This document shows, piece after piece, positions 24,673 through 33,479 of a stretch of 54,663 bases of DNA. The notes under the pieces were generated by a model that was not told the DNA's origin, did no database searches, and was given only the letters and a program-made list of their open reading frames with translations. Positions within the stretch are counted from its first letter, which is position 1. Each line of letters opens with the position of its first letter. This DNA is from Terasakiella pusilla DSM 6293 (GTDB lineage Bacteria; Pseudomonadota; Alphaproteobacteria; Rhodospirillales; Terasakiellaceae): NCBI RefSeq assembly GCF_000688235.1, contig NZ_JHYO01000026.1, positions 1 through 54,663 of the forward strand. Reading direction: 5' to 3'. A program made the position numbers and the translations under genes.

Positions 24673-26127
24673 TTAGCCGCGCCAGAAGGTCGGGACAAAG
24701 AGGACCAGCACGGTAAACAGTTCCAACCTGCCCAGCAGCATGCCAAAGGCCATTAACCATTTGGCGCTGTCGGGCAGGGTCTGGAAGTTACCGCTTGGCC
24801 CCGTGATATCGCCAAGGGCCGGGCCGACGTTGGCAATGGCGGTTGCGGCACTGGAGATGGCGGTGACATAATCCAGCCCCATCATGCCCAAGGCCATGGC
24901 CAGCAAGGCAAAACATACCCCAAAGATAAAGAAGAAACTCAGGACGGAGGTTAAAACCTCTTCCGGGATCGGGCGGCGGTTATAGTAGGGGATAAAGACG
25001 CCATGTGGTTCCAGCAGGCGTCTGATCTGAGTATGAGCCGCGGCATAGAGCACCTGAAAGCGAAAGATCTTGATCCCACAGGTGGTGGAGCCGGAACAGC
25101 CGCCGATAAACATGATAAAGAAGAAAATCGGCCAGGCAAAATGCCCCCAGAGCTGATAATCCGTGGTCGCAAAACCTGTCCCGGTGATGATTGAAACCAC
25201 GTTGAAGGACCCAAAGCGCAGGGCTTGGATCGGGTCTAGCCCTTTTTGTACCCATAAAAAGCCGCTGGTCAGCATAATCAACATGATGATGATGGCCAAA
25301 AACCACTGAACCTGCGTATCACGCAACAGGGCGGTGAAGTTACCGCGCAAACAGCGCAAATAAAGCATAAACGGCAAAGATCCGGCGATCATCCCCAGCG
25401 TAATGATGCCGTCAACCGCACCGCTGTCAAAATGTCCGACAGACCCGTCAGAGGTGGAGAAACCGCCCGTGGCAATGGTGGTCATGGCATGGGTGATGGC
25501 TTCAAAAGGGGTCATATCCGCAAGCCAAAGCGCCAAGGCCCAGATCAGGGTCAGCCCGACATAGATGGCTGAGATACTGGCAGAGATTTGTGCGGCTTTG
25601 GGCAGGGCTTTATCGGTTGTTTCAAACGCTTCGACCTTAAAGAGCTGCATGCCCCCAACGTGCAACATCGGCATGATGGCAACGGCCATCACAATGATCC
25701 CGATCCCGCCAAGCCATTGCAATAACGCACGCCAAAGCAATAGACCGGGGGGGGCGTAGTCTAACCCCGTAATGACGGTTGAGCCGGTGGTGGTAATGCC
25801 GGACATAGCCTCAAAAAAAGCATCGGTATAGGACATGTCCAGTTCACTAAAGGCAAAGGGCAGGGCCGCGAAAATCGTCATGACCACCCAGCTGAACGTC
25901 GCCATAATAAAGCCCTGACGGATGGAGAAAGGTGTTTTCTCCTGACTGCGCCCCGCAAAGATCAGCGCAAGCGCGACAAAGATGGTCACGCCGGATGACA
26001 TCATAAAGACTTGCCAATCCGAATTGCCTTGGGCCAGATCCACGCTCATGGGGATCAACATACCGAGTGCCAGTGTCATCAACAGCAAGCCGATGATGAA
26101 ATAAATGGGCCGCAGATTAAGCTTCAT
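24673..26127 (-). CDS. trkH: TrkH-family potassium uptake protein
   Basis: Pore subunit of the Trk/Ktr potassium transport system in the inner membrane. The 484-residue protein has four pore-loop repeats; the selectivity segments appear as SGITTTGSTV, TTIATGGFST, VSIITGTGFATTDY and AIANVGPALG. The segment GGCSGSTTCGIKIFR is typical of TrkH. The cytoplasmic NAD-binding subunit TrkA is not in the window. Whether potassium or sodium is carried cannot be seen, but the pore glycines favour potassium. Confidence 0.93.
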   Translation of the reverse strand: MKLNLRPIYFIIGLLLMTLALGMLIPMSVDLAQGNSDWQVFMMSSGVTIFVALALIFAGRSQEKTPFSIRQGFIMATFSWVVMTIFAALPFAFSELDMSYTDAFFEAMSGITTTGSTVITGLDYAPPGLLLWRALLQWLGGIGIIVMAVAIMPMLHVGGMQLFKVEAFETTDKALPKAAQISASISAIYVGLTLIWALALWLADMTPFEAITHAMTTIATGGFSTSDGSVGHFDSGAVDGIITLGMIAGSLPFMLYLRCLRGNFTALLRDTQVQWFLAIIIMLIMLTSGFLWVQKGLDPIQALRFGSFNVVSIITGTGFATTDYQLWGHFAWPIFFFIMFIGGCSGSTTCGIKIFRFQVLYAAAHTQIRRLLEPHGVFIPYYNRRPIPEEVLTSVLSFFFIFGVCFALLAMALGMMGLDYVTAISSAATAIANVGPALGDITGPSGNFQTLPDSAKWLMAFGMLLGRLELFTVLVLFVPTFWRG

Positions 26128-26324
26128 CTTACCTTTAGGGGTCTTGTTAATTGAATCTGTGGGATTCTTGGCGCAAATGCGCGGGAAAGTCTATGATTAA
26201 TTATCGGTGGCCCGTTCTGGCGAAGCTGATCGACCTATAGAAAATCCTTTTATTTACGAAGTGAAGGTGTATTAATTTAGGGACGTTATATAATTTTTAC
26301 CTAATTTTTGGCTCCCCCCTTCCC

Positions 26325-27326
26325 ATGAAATATATTCAGACACTTTATCAAGACACGATGCCGGGGCTACTGGCGGCGGGTATGATCGCGATTACTTCGG
26401 TTTTTCTCTCCAGTCATTATGGTGGCCCGACCATGGTCTTCGCGCTTTTGCTCGGTATTGCGCTTAACTTTTTATCCGATCATGACCGCTGTAAAAAAGG
26501 CATTGATCTGGCCTCCAAAAAAATCCTGCGCATTGGGGTTGCGTTGCTGGGCTTTCGCATTTCCTTTGAAGCGGTGGTTGATCTGGGGATCGGGCCGGTG
26601 ATTTTGGTGGTGGTCGGTGTCGTGGCGACCATCGCCTTGGGATTGATTTTAACGCGTGATTCCCAATCGGATTCTGCGTTTGGCTGTTTGACGGGCGGGG
26701 CGGTTGCGATTTGTGGCGCGTCTGCGGCAATGGCCTTATCTTCTGTCTTGCCCCAGAACGAAGATAATGAGCGCAACACCATTTTTACCGTGATCACGGT
26801 GACGGCGCTGAGTACCATTGCGATGGTGATCTATCCCATGATCGCGGCCCTTGCGGGCTTGAACGAACAACAGACCGGCATCTTTTTAGGGGCGACCATT
26901 CATGATGTCGCCCAAGTGGTCGGGGCAGGCTATAGCGTATCCGATCCGGCAGGCGATACCGCGACCATCGTCAAGCTGTTGCGGGTTGCCATGTTGCTGC
27001 CAGTGGTCATGACCGTGATGCTGGTTGTGCGCACGCGCATGAAAAAGTCGCAAAGTGGCGAGGCGAAACTGCCTTTCCCTTGGTTTGTGCTGGGGTTTGT
27101 GGCGCTGGTGGCGCTCAACAGTATGGTTGCCGTCCCTGTTGAAATTTCCGGCTTTTTTACCGATGTGTCGCGCTGGTGCATTGTTGGCGCGGTGGCAGCC
27201 CTTGGCATGAAGACGTCTTTTGCCGCTTTGTTAAAAGTCGGCTACTTCCCCGTTGCGGTCTTGGTAGCGGAAACAGTCTTTCTGGCTGTTTTATCGCTGG
27301 CGGCGATTTTCGTCTTCGGGATGTGA
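26325..27326 (+). CDS. YeiH-family putative sulfate exporter
   Basis: A 333-residue inner-membrane protein of the UPF0324/YeiH family, with about ten hydrophobic helices. Family segments visible are GPTMVFALLLGIALNF, CGASAAMALS and ATIHDVAQVVGAGYS. The family is called putative sulfate exporter from a distant link to sulfur metabolism; direct evidence of substrate is weak, so the name is provisional. It is divergent from trkH, 197 bp away, and convergent with an SH3 protein. No LysR-type regulator, often found beside yeiH, is adjacent. Confidence 0.85.
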   Translation: MKYIQTLYQDTMPGLLAAGMIAITSVFLSSHYGGPTMVFALLLGIALNFLSDHDRCKKGIDLASKKILRIGVALLGFRISFEAVVDLGIGPVILVVVGVVATIALGLILTRDSQSDSAFGCLTGGAVAICGASAAMALSSVLPQNEDNERNTIFTVITVTALSTIAMVIYPMIAALAGLNEQQTGIFLGATIHDVAQVVGAGYSVSDPAGDTATIVKLLRVAMLLPVVMTVMLVVRTRMKKSQSGEAKLPFPWFVLGFVALVALNSMVAVPVEISGFFTDVSRWCIVGAVAALGMKTSFAALLKVGYFPVAVLVAETVFLAVLSLAAIFVFGM

Positions 27327-27335
27327 GGATAAGCT

Positions 27336-27362
27336 GGGGAAGTCTATTCCAGACTTTCCCCC
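27336..27362. terminator. Hairpin between convergent genes
   Basis: GGGGAAGTCT pairs with AGAC-TTTCCCC (one bulged T) around ATTCC. It overlaps the stop codon of the SH3 gene. No T-run follows, so it may work in 3'-end protection or factor-dependent termination for both genes. Confidence 0.4.
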
Positions 27363-27853
27363 GCATAAACACCCCAGAATTCGGCTTTGCGTAACCAACC
27401 GAGATAGCCGTCAGCCTCGATCTTGCACCATGTGGTGCCGTTTGGACATTCCAGCAGGCTGGCGATCACGCCTTCTTCCAGCTTGGCGGAAGGGCGGGCA
27501 CCGGTATCGGGTTCGGACCGCAGAGTGCGCACATCACCGGTGACAATGATGCTGCGTTTGCCCGATAGCATGCCTTGATGGACCCAGCCTTGGGTGCCCT
27601 GCCAATCGCGAATCTTTCGCCACGTATCATATTCGGCGACGATTTCGACGGGGAGGTTACGTTTTTTGTAGACCCATTCAACAGGGTAGCGCACACCCGG
27701 TCCGGCGCGTAAATTCACTTCGCCGGAACGCAAAGTGACAAATCGCGGCAATGGTAGGCCGGAGCCACTGCGGGCTTGTGCGACTGCTGAAGATACGGCA
27801 AGCGTAATCAGCGAAATCAACAGCAGGGAGGCGATGAGAGTTTTCTTGGTCAT
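27344..27853 (-). CDS. Secreted SH3-domain protein
   Basis: A 169-residue exported protein with an N-terminal signal peptide of about 26 residues (ending SSAVAQA) and two SH3-like segments. The first, FVTLRSGEVNLRAGPGVRYP, is the classic bacterial SH3_3 opening with NLRAGPG; the second is degenerate around VRTLRSEPDTGA. Bacterial SH3 domains usually bind peptidoglycan or other cell-wall material, so a periplasmic wall-associated role is likely. No catalytic domain is present. It is convergent with the YeiH gene. Confidence 0.87.
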   Translation of the reverse strand: MTKKTLIASLLLISLITLAVSSAVAQARSGSGLPLPRFVTLRSGEVNLRAGPGVRYPVEWVYKKRNLPVEIVAEYDTWRKIRDWQGTQGWVHQGMLSGKRSIIVTGDVRTLRSEPDTGARPSAKLEEGVIASLLECPNGTTWCKIEADGYLGWLRKAEFWGVYAGESLE

Positions 27854-27918
27854 GGGGGAAATCGGCTATTTCTAAAAAAAACATGAAAAATTGTAAGTTC
27901 ACTGTACCAATGAAATAG

Positions 27919-27947
27919 TTGACGTATTATAAACATCGTTAAATATT
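27919..27947 (+). promoter_or_regulatory. Candidate promoter of the hydroxyacid dehydrogenase gene
   Basis: TTGACG and AATATT are 17 bp apart, about 60 bp before the start codon. The -35 box is good, the -10 box only moderate. Confidence 0.4.
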
Positions 27948-28006
27948 TTTGCCGGAGGCTCCTAAAAAAAGGGGCAAATTAGAAAAATCCCAAGGGGAAG
28001 TAGAGA

Positions 28007-28993
28007 ATGGTCCAGAAAAAACCTGTTGTTGTTGTAACACGCAAACTGCCCGATGCAGTAGAAACACGCATGATGGAGCTGTTTGACGCTCGCCTGAACA
28101 TGGATGACACACCCATGAGCAAGGCGGAGCTGGTCGAAGCGGTTAAGGAGGCGGACATTCTCGTCCCGACTTTGACGGACCGAATTGACGCAGGCGTGCT
28201 GGCACAGGCCGGACCGAATCTGCGTTTGATTGCCAACTTCGGCACAGGGGTAGACCATATTGACCTGAAATCCGCGCGTCAACGCGGCATTACCGTCACC
28301 AATACGCCGGGCGTTTTGACGGAAGATACGGCGGATATGACAATGGCCTTGATCCTGTCTGTCCCGCGCCGTCTGGTCGAAGGGGTGCATTTGATTGAAG
28401 GCGATGAGTGGGATGGTTGGTCCCCGACCTCCATGCTGGGGCACCGCATCAACGGCAAACGTCTGGGCATCGTCGGCATGGGGCGCATCGGTCAGGCCGT
28501 TGCAAAACGTGCAGCGGCGTTCGGTATGTCGATCCATTACCACAATCAAACCCGTTTACACCCGGATACGGAAAACGAATTACAGGCGACCTACTGGGAA
28601 AGTCTCGATCAGATGATGGCCCGTATGGACGTGATCTCTGTCAACTGCCCGCACACACCGGCGACTTACCACTTGTTGTCTGCACGCCGCTTGAAGCTGC
28701 TGCAAAAACACGCCTATATCATCAACACCGCCCGTGGTGAAGTCGTTGATGAACCTGCCTTGATCCGCATGCTGGAAAAAGGCGATCTGGCGGGCGCGGG
28801 TCTCGACGTGTTTGAAAATGAACCGGCGATCAACCCGAAACTGCGCAAAATGAAAAATGTGGTGCTGTTGCCGCACATGGGTTCTGCAACCATCGAAGGC
28901 CGTATGGACATGGGCGAAAAGGTTATCATCAACATGAAAACCTTTATCGACGGGCACACCCCACCGGATCGCGTAATCGACGCTTTCTACTAA
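28007..28993 (+). CDS. D-2-hydroxyacid dehydrogenase (glyoxylate/hydroxypyruvate reductase type)
   Basis: A 328-residue NAD(P)-dependent dehydrogenase that probably reduces glyoxylate or hydroxypyruvate to glycolate or D-glycerate. The cofactor fold shows GMGRIG (157-162). The catalytic triad is Arg243 in TARGEVV, Glu272 in ENEP and His290 in LPHMGSA. NFGTGVDHID (77-86) is the substrate loop. The cofactor-specificity residues after the loop (HYHNQTRL) suggest NADP by the Asn-Gln-Thr-Arg pattern, which is inference. A clean terminator follows. Confidence 0.88.
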   Translation: MVQKKPVVVVTRKLPDAVETRMMELFDARLNMDDTPMSKAELVEAVKEADILVPTLTDRIDAGVLAQAGPNLRLIANFGTGVDHIDLKSARQRGITVTNTPGVLTEDTADMTMALILSVPRRLVEGVHLIEGDEWDGWSPTSMLGHRINGKRLGIVGMGRIGQAVAKRAAAFGMSIHYHNQTRLHPDTENELQATYWESLDQMMARMDVISVNCPHTPATYHLLSARRLKLLQKHAYIINTARGEVVDEPALIRMLEKGDLAGAGLDVFENEPAINPKLRKMKNVVLLPHMGSATIEGRMDMGEKVIINMKTFIDGHTPPDRVIDAFY

Positions 28994-29003
28994 GACGCAA
29001 AAC

Positions 29004-29035
29004 AAAAGCCCCTGATGAAAATCGGGGGCTTTTTT
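29004..29035 (+). terminator. Terminator after the hydroxyacid dehydrogenase gene
   Basis: AAAAGCCCCTGAT pairs with ATCGGGGGCTTTT (one T/G wobble) around GAAA, followed by more Ts. Strong intrinsic terminator 11 bp after the stop. Confidence 0.92.
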
Positions 29036-29059
29036 GTGTCTGTGGACCATGGGGAGGGG

Positions 29060-29620
29060 TTAAATCCCTGCGCCTGCCTCGATGATGCCGGTTAGGTATT
29101 CGACTTTCTTCAGCAGCTCGTGCAGGTGGGGGTCGCCGTAACCGTGGGCTTCGAGTTCGCGCACGCTGTTGATCAGGTAGTCGCGGTTGAGGCCGGTTTT
29201 GCCGGACGCTTGCATAATAACATTGGCGGCATTTTCCAGACCGATATCACCGGCATAGAGTGCGTGATCAGGATCAGCAACGAAGCTGTAAGCGTCGATT
29301 TGGGTGCCGCAATCTAAAAAGACGGGCAGGGTTTCGGCGCGGTAGGCATAACCGCACAATTCCCGTTCGGTCAGGTAAGCGATGACATTGGCTTTTTGAT
29401 CGTCGGCAATTTTAAAGGCGACACCATGACAGACCGCGTCGGCTTTTGGGTCCAGGCCTAACACAAGGCCGGGGTTTTCCGGTGTGCCGCGATAGTAATG
29501 GGAATAGACGCAGAAAGAGCGCAAGTACCCTTTAAGGGTGGCGGGCTGTGCATCCAGATAGGGAAAACCGGGGTTCCACATGAGTGACCCATATCCAAAG
29601 ACCCAAAATGCATTTTCCAT
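29060..29620 (-). CDS. Gamma-glutamylcyclotransferase, ChaC family (copy 2)
   Basis: A 186-residue paralogue of the protein at 20270. It shares the start WVFGYGSLMW, RGTPENPG and YLTERE with the catalytic Glu at the same position (about 85 or 87), so glutathione cleavage to 5-oxoproline and Cys-Gly is the likely reaction. The two differ widely in the C-terminal third, which may change substrate range. ATG 29620 is chosen because AGGAAAGGG lies about eight bases upstream; the upstream in-frame codon at 29665 lacks one. It is divergent from aacS with a 175-bp shared upstream region. Confidence 0.88.
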   Translation of the reverse strand: MENAFWVFGYGSLMWNPGFPYLDAQPATLKGYLRSFCVYSHYYRGTPENPGLVLGLDPKADAVCHGVAFKIADDQKANVIAYLTERELCGYAYRAETLPVFLDCGTQIDAYSFVADPDHALYAGDIGLENAANVIMQASGKTGLNRDYLINSVRELEAHGYGDPHLHELLKKVEYLTGIIEAGAGI

Positions 29621-29795
29621 GTGTAAAACCCTTTCCTGCTTTGGTCTTAACGGCCCTGTGGGCAAAGATCAAGGGAAGAAAAAATGGTTTCATTTGATAC
29701 GAAATGTGATAATTTACACTTCTTCAATTTTAATTCTCAAATTATTTGCTATCTTCCATAAGTTTCAATTTTTTGATCAAGAAAGTTTTTTGCAT

Positions 29796-31754
29796 ATGAA
29801 TACCTGCCTGTGGACCCCCAGCCCTGAGCGCGTTGCCTCATCCAATATCACGGACTTCATCAAAAAGGTGAACGAAGAATTTGGTCTGTCGCTTGGGAAT
29901 TACGATGATTTGTTCGAGTTTTCCGTGGCTGAAACAGAGAAGTTCTGGTCTTTCCTCAAGGATTATGCCGGGCTGAAAGCACAGACTTGGGGGGATCGCG
30001 TCCTTGTGGATGGCGACAAAATGCCGGGGGCGCAGTTCTTCCCCGATGCCCGCCTGAACTTTGCTGAAAACCTTCTGTCTAAAAAGGACGACAGCGAAGC
30101 GCTGGTGTTCTGGGGCGAAGATAAAGTCAAACGCTCCCTGTCGTGGAAGAGTTTGCATGAAGAAGTCTCGGTCTTTGCCCAAGCCTTGCGCGCCCAAGGG
30201 ATCACAAAAGGCGATCGCGTTTGCGCTTTCATGCCGAACATGCCGGAAACCATCATGGCGATGTTGGCGGTGACGTCGATCGGGGCCATCTGGTCTTCCA
30301 CATCCCCTGACTTTGGCGCCAACGGTGTCCTGGATCGTTTCGGGCAGATTGAACCGAAAATCCTGATCGCGGTTGAAGGCTATCATTACAACGGTAAATC
30401 CCACGATTGTCTGGAAAAAGTACAGGCTGTGGTTGATCAAATCCCGTCTTTGGAAAAAACGATCATTGTACCGTACACGCGGGAAAATCCCGATATCACA
30501 GGCATTAAAAACGCGGTTCTGCTGGACGATTATGTGGCAGGGTTTGAACCTGACGAGATCGAGTATGAATATGTAGAATTTAACCACCCGCTTTACATCA
30601 TGTTTTCTTCCGGCACGACGGGTAAGCCCAAGTGTATCGTGCATGGCACAGGCGGAACCTTGATGAAGCAGGTCAGTGAACACCTGTTGAACTGCAACAA
30701 TGGCGATGGGTCACGCGTCTTTTACTTTACGACATGCGGCTGGATGATGTGGAACTGGCTGGTTGCGGGCTTGGCCTGTAAATCGACCTTGATGCTGTAT
30801 GATGGCTCCCCGTTCTATCCGTCCGGCAACATTTTGTTTGATTATGCGGATGCAGAAAAAATCACCATGTTCGGCACGTCAGCGAAATATATCGATGCGC
30901 TGAATAAAGCAGACCTGAAACCGCGCGAAACACATGACCTGTCCAGCGTGCAGTCCATGACCTCTACCGGATCGCCGTTGGTGGCAGAATCCTTTGATTA
31001 CGTGTATCGCGATATTAAACAAGACATTCATCTGGCTTCTATCTCTGGCGGGACTGACATTTTGGGCTGTTTTGTGTTGGGGAACCCGACAGGGCCGGTC
31101 TATCGTGGCGAAATCCAGTGTCGTGCCTTAGGGATGGCGGTTGAAACCTTTGATGACAACGGCAAGCCGGTGCGGGGTGATAAAGGCGAGCTGGTCTGTA
31201 CAAAACCGTTTCCATCCATGCCGGTGATGTTCTGGGACGATCCGGATCACGCGCGCTACCGTGCTGCTTATTTTGAAGAATATGACAACATCTGGTGCCA
31301 CGGTGACTTTATCAGTATTGATAAAGAGACAGGCGGCATTGTGATTTATGGACGATCCGATGCAACTCTTAACCCCGGTGGGGTGCGCATTGGGACCGCA
31401 GAAATCTATCGTCAGGTGGAAGCCTTGCCGCAGATCCAAGAAAGCATCGTGATCGGGCAGGACTGGCAAGATGACGTCCGTGTGATCCTGTTTGTCGTCA
31501 TGAAAGACAGTAACGTGCTGGATGAGGCCTTGATTAAAGAGATCAAGACGAAAATCCGTACAGGTTGCACGCCGCGCCATGTGCCGGCAAAGGTGATTGC
31601 CGTGAGCGATATCCCGCGCACGAAATCCGGTAAAATTACAGAACTGGCCGTGCGTGACGTGGTGCATGGGCGTGCGGTTAAAAACAAAACCGCGCTGGCA
31701 AACCCGGAAGCCTTGGACTTGTATGTGAATATTGCGGAGTTGCAGCAAGACTAG
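29796..31754 (+). CDS. aacS: Acetoacetyl-CoA synthetase
   Basis: ATP-dependent ligase that activates acetoacetate to acetoacetyl-CoA, linking ketone-body or polyhydroxybutyrate breakdown to central carbon. The 652-residue length fits the family. The N-terminus LWTPSPERVASSNITDF is diagnostic. The adenylate motifs FSSGTTGKPKCIVHG and GRSDATLNPGGVRIG are complete, and the C-terminal acylation Lys is in RTKSGKITEL. The open frame extends 72 codons upstream, but that part overlaps the ChaC gene and its promoter region and is not family-like. So ATG 29796 is the start, although its ribosome site (AAGAAAG) is weak. Confidence 0.94.
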   Translation: MNTCLWTPSPERVASSNITDFIKKVNEEFGLSLGNYDDLFEFSVAETEKFWSFLKDYAGLKAQTWGDRVLVDGDKMPGAQFFPDARLNFAENLLSKKDDSEALVFWGEDKVKRSLSWKSLHEEVSVFAQALRAQGITKGDRVCAFMPNMPETIMAMLAVTSIGAIWSSTSPDFGANGVLDRFGQIEPKILIAVEGYHYNGKSHDCLEKVQAVVDQIPSLEKTIIVPYTRENPDITGIKNAVLLDDYVAGFEPDEIEYEYVEFNHPLYIMFSSGTTGKPKCIVHGTGGTLMKQVSEHLLNCNNGDGSRVFYFTTCGWMMWNWLVAGLACKSTLMLYDGSPFYPSGNILFDYADAEKITMFGTSAKYIDALNKADLKPRETHDLSSVQSMTSTGSPLVAESFDYVYRDIKQDIHLASISGGTDILGCFVLGNPTGPVYRGEIQCRALGMAVETFDDNGKPVRGDKGELVCTKPFPSMPVMFWDDPDHARYRAAYFEEYDNIWCHGDFISIDKETGGIVIYGRSDATLNPGGVRIGTAEIYRQVEALPQIQESIVIGQDWQDDVRVILFVVMKDSNVLDEALIKEIKTKIRTGCTPRHVPAKVIAVSDIPRTKSGKITELAVRDVVHGRAVKNKTALANPEALDLYVNIAELQQD

Positions 31755-31783
31755 CTTCTAGTTGAAACTACGTAGATACGAAT

Positions 31784-31857
31784 GAGCCCGTTGACTGGTG
31801 CAAAGGTATATTCTCCCCCAAATGGGTGATATTTTTGTTCAGGTCGCGGGCTCTTTT
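31784..31857 (+). terminator. Possible long-loop terminator after aacS
   Basis: GAGCCCG (31784-31790) pairs with CGGGCTC (31847-31853), which is followed by TTTTCTT. The 56-base loop is unusually long for an intrinsic terminator, and it lies just before the HD-GYP gene, so it could also be a leader structure. Confidence 0.3.
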
Positions 31858-31912
31858 CTTGTATATTCAAAGTTGGGAAAAAAAGCGGGGGAGGCCGTTC
31901 GGTTGTGTGACG

Positions 31913-33052
31913 ATGGGAAGTGATCTGGTTGACAAGTCCGGACTGAAATCGGCGAATAAAAACGATATTTTCATTGTTTCGGGGAACGCGAAGCATCTGA
32001 AAGATATTAGCCAGGCTCTCATTTCATTTTATGTGGTCCATGCTTTCCAGGACGCCGGGAAGTTGAGCGAAGCGCTTCATCATTCCCACCCCGCAGCGAT
32101 TATTCTGGACGAAGAATTATCCCCGCATGGTGGTTTAACCGTTTTGCAACAGTTGCGCCGCACCGAAAGTTTTAGCCTTATCCCCGTGGTCTTTACAGCG
32201 CATCAAGGTAATCTTGAACAAATTGGCGCGTCGAACGCCTTGCCACTGGTGCGCACGCTGGTGAAACCCTATCGGTTCAGCGCGTTGTTGAAAGCGATTT
32301 CCGATCAGGTGAACGCCCATGTCGAGGCACAGTGGAAGATGATGAAGGAGCCACAGCGCGCGGCTTTGGAAAATACCTTGTCCTCTTTCAATTCGGTTGC
32401 TGATTTGATTGCGGAAGGTAAAGAGCTCCCTTACGCCGATATTCAGCAGAGTTGCGAACCCTTGGTCGCGGCTGTGCAGAGCGGGAACTTTAAAGCGCTT
32501 TTGCAAGGGGTGCGCGGGCATGACAACTATTCATATGTTCATTCACTAAGGGTGGCGACGTTCCTGTCGTTGTTCGGGGACCATCTTGGGGTCAAAGGGA
32601 ATGACATGAGCATCCTTGCCACAGGGGGCGTGCTGCATGATGTGGGGAAAATGATGATCCCCCATCAGGTGCTTAATAAACCGGGCAAGCTGGAGCCGGA
32701 CGAGCTGGTGGTCATGCGCTCTCATGTGACCCAGACCATCGATTTTCTGGAAAATACGCCGGGTTTGCCGCGCGGTGTCACCATTATCGCCGGACAGCAT
32801 CATGAAAAACTGGACGGCACCGGCTACCCTTATGGCTTAAAAGGGAAAGAGCTAAACGAATTGGCCCGTATGGCGGCGATTATCGATGTGTTTAGCGCGC
32901 TGACCGATCGACGGTGTTATAAAGACCCCATGTCGCCTGTGCAGGCGATGGAGATCATGGAAAAGATGGGGCCGGGGCATCTGGATCAGCATTTCTTACT
33001 GTCGTTTAAAGAACTTTTGCTGGATGCGACCAGCGAATCGGATATTCATTGA
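31913..33052 (+). CDS. HD-GYP protein with degenerate receiver domain
   Basis: A 379-residue protein likely to degrade cyclic di-GMP. The C-terminal HD-GYP domain (about 200-370) keeps HD (His242-Asp243 in LHDVGKMMIP), the His pair 296-297 and GYP (304-306, DGTGYP). The N-terminal 120 residues have a receiver-like fold with Asp66 (IILDEELSPHGG) and Lys118, but the acidic pair after strand 1 is replaced by Ser-Gly (IFIVSGNAK). Magnesium binding and phosphorylation are therefore doubtful. The start is uncertain: ATG 31913 is used, and GTG 31907 is closer to a GGGGGAGG run. No kinase is next to it. Confidence 0.83.
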   Translation: MGSDLVDKSGLKSANKNDIFIVSGNAKHLKDISQALISFYVVHAFQDAGKLSEALHHSHPAAIILDEELSPHGGLTVLQQLRRTESFSLIPVVFTAHQGNLEQIGASNALPLVRTLVKPYRFSALLKAISDQVNAHVEAQWKMMKEPQRAALENTLSSFNSVADLIAEGKELPYADIQQSCEPLVAAVQSGNFKALLQGVRGHDNYSYVHSLRVATFLSLFGDHLGVKGNDMSILATGGVLHDVGKMMIPHQVLNKPGKLEPDELVVMRSHVTQTIDFLENTPGLPRGVTIIAGQHHEKLDGTGYPYGLKGKELNELARMAAIIDVFSALTDRRCYKDPMSPVQAMEIMEKMGPGHLDQHFLLSFKELLLDATSESDIH

Positions 33053-33121
33053 TCCATCATTTTGATTGGCAGTTTTAAAAGCTGTGATATTCTGTATCAT
33101 CCTTTTGAAAGGGGATGAAAA

Positions 33122-33469
33122 ATGAGCTGCGTAAAAACAATCCTGTCGGCTGTGATCGTTTGTTCCACGGGTCTTTCTGTACCTCTTCAGGCGCAGGCGG
33201 ACGAGAAAGTGGAGGCTTATAAAAATGATTATCCCGGCTGTGTGGAAGTGGTGAAAAACCAGTTGGCCCTGTTTGACGAGGCCACCCGCGTTGGTGTGAT
33301 GCCTTATCTTATGCAGGCCTGTATGTCCGGTCGTCAGATTGGGGAGAAGCGGACCAAAGAGATGTACAACATCCCAACGGATAAAAAGCCTCAAAAAACC
33401 AAAAACTTTAAAATCGAGGTAAAACCCCCTTCCTTGATGAAGCAAGACCCGTTTGAGGTTCAGTACTAG
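33122..33469 (+). CDS. Small secreted protein of unknown function
   Basis: A 115-residue protein with a cleavable signal peptide of about 26 residues (ending LQAQA). The mature chain has two Cys residues (GCVEVV and QACMSG) that could form a disulfide. A basic, Pro-rich tail ends PPSLMKQDPFEVQY. I recognise no family. ATG 33122 is preceded by GAAAGGGGATG-like purines. It is ten bases upstream of the TerB-like gene, so the two are probably cotranscribed, which may point to a shared stress-related role; this is inference. Confidence 0.7.
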   Translation: MSCVKTILSAVIVCSTGLSVPLQAQADEKVEAYKNDYPGCVEVVKNQLALFDEATRVGVMPYLMQACMSGRQIGEKRTKEMYNIPTDKKPQKTKNFKIEVKPPSLMKQDPFEVQY

Positions 33470-33479
33470 GATCGCCGCC

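Noticed and set aside
29580-29795. N-terminal extension of acetoacetyl-CoA synthetase
   Set aside because: The extra 72 codons overlap the divergent ChaC gene and its promoter and do not match the family start; the known start motif lies at 29796.
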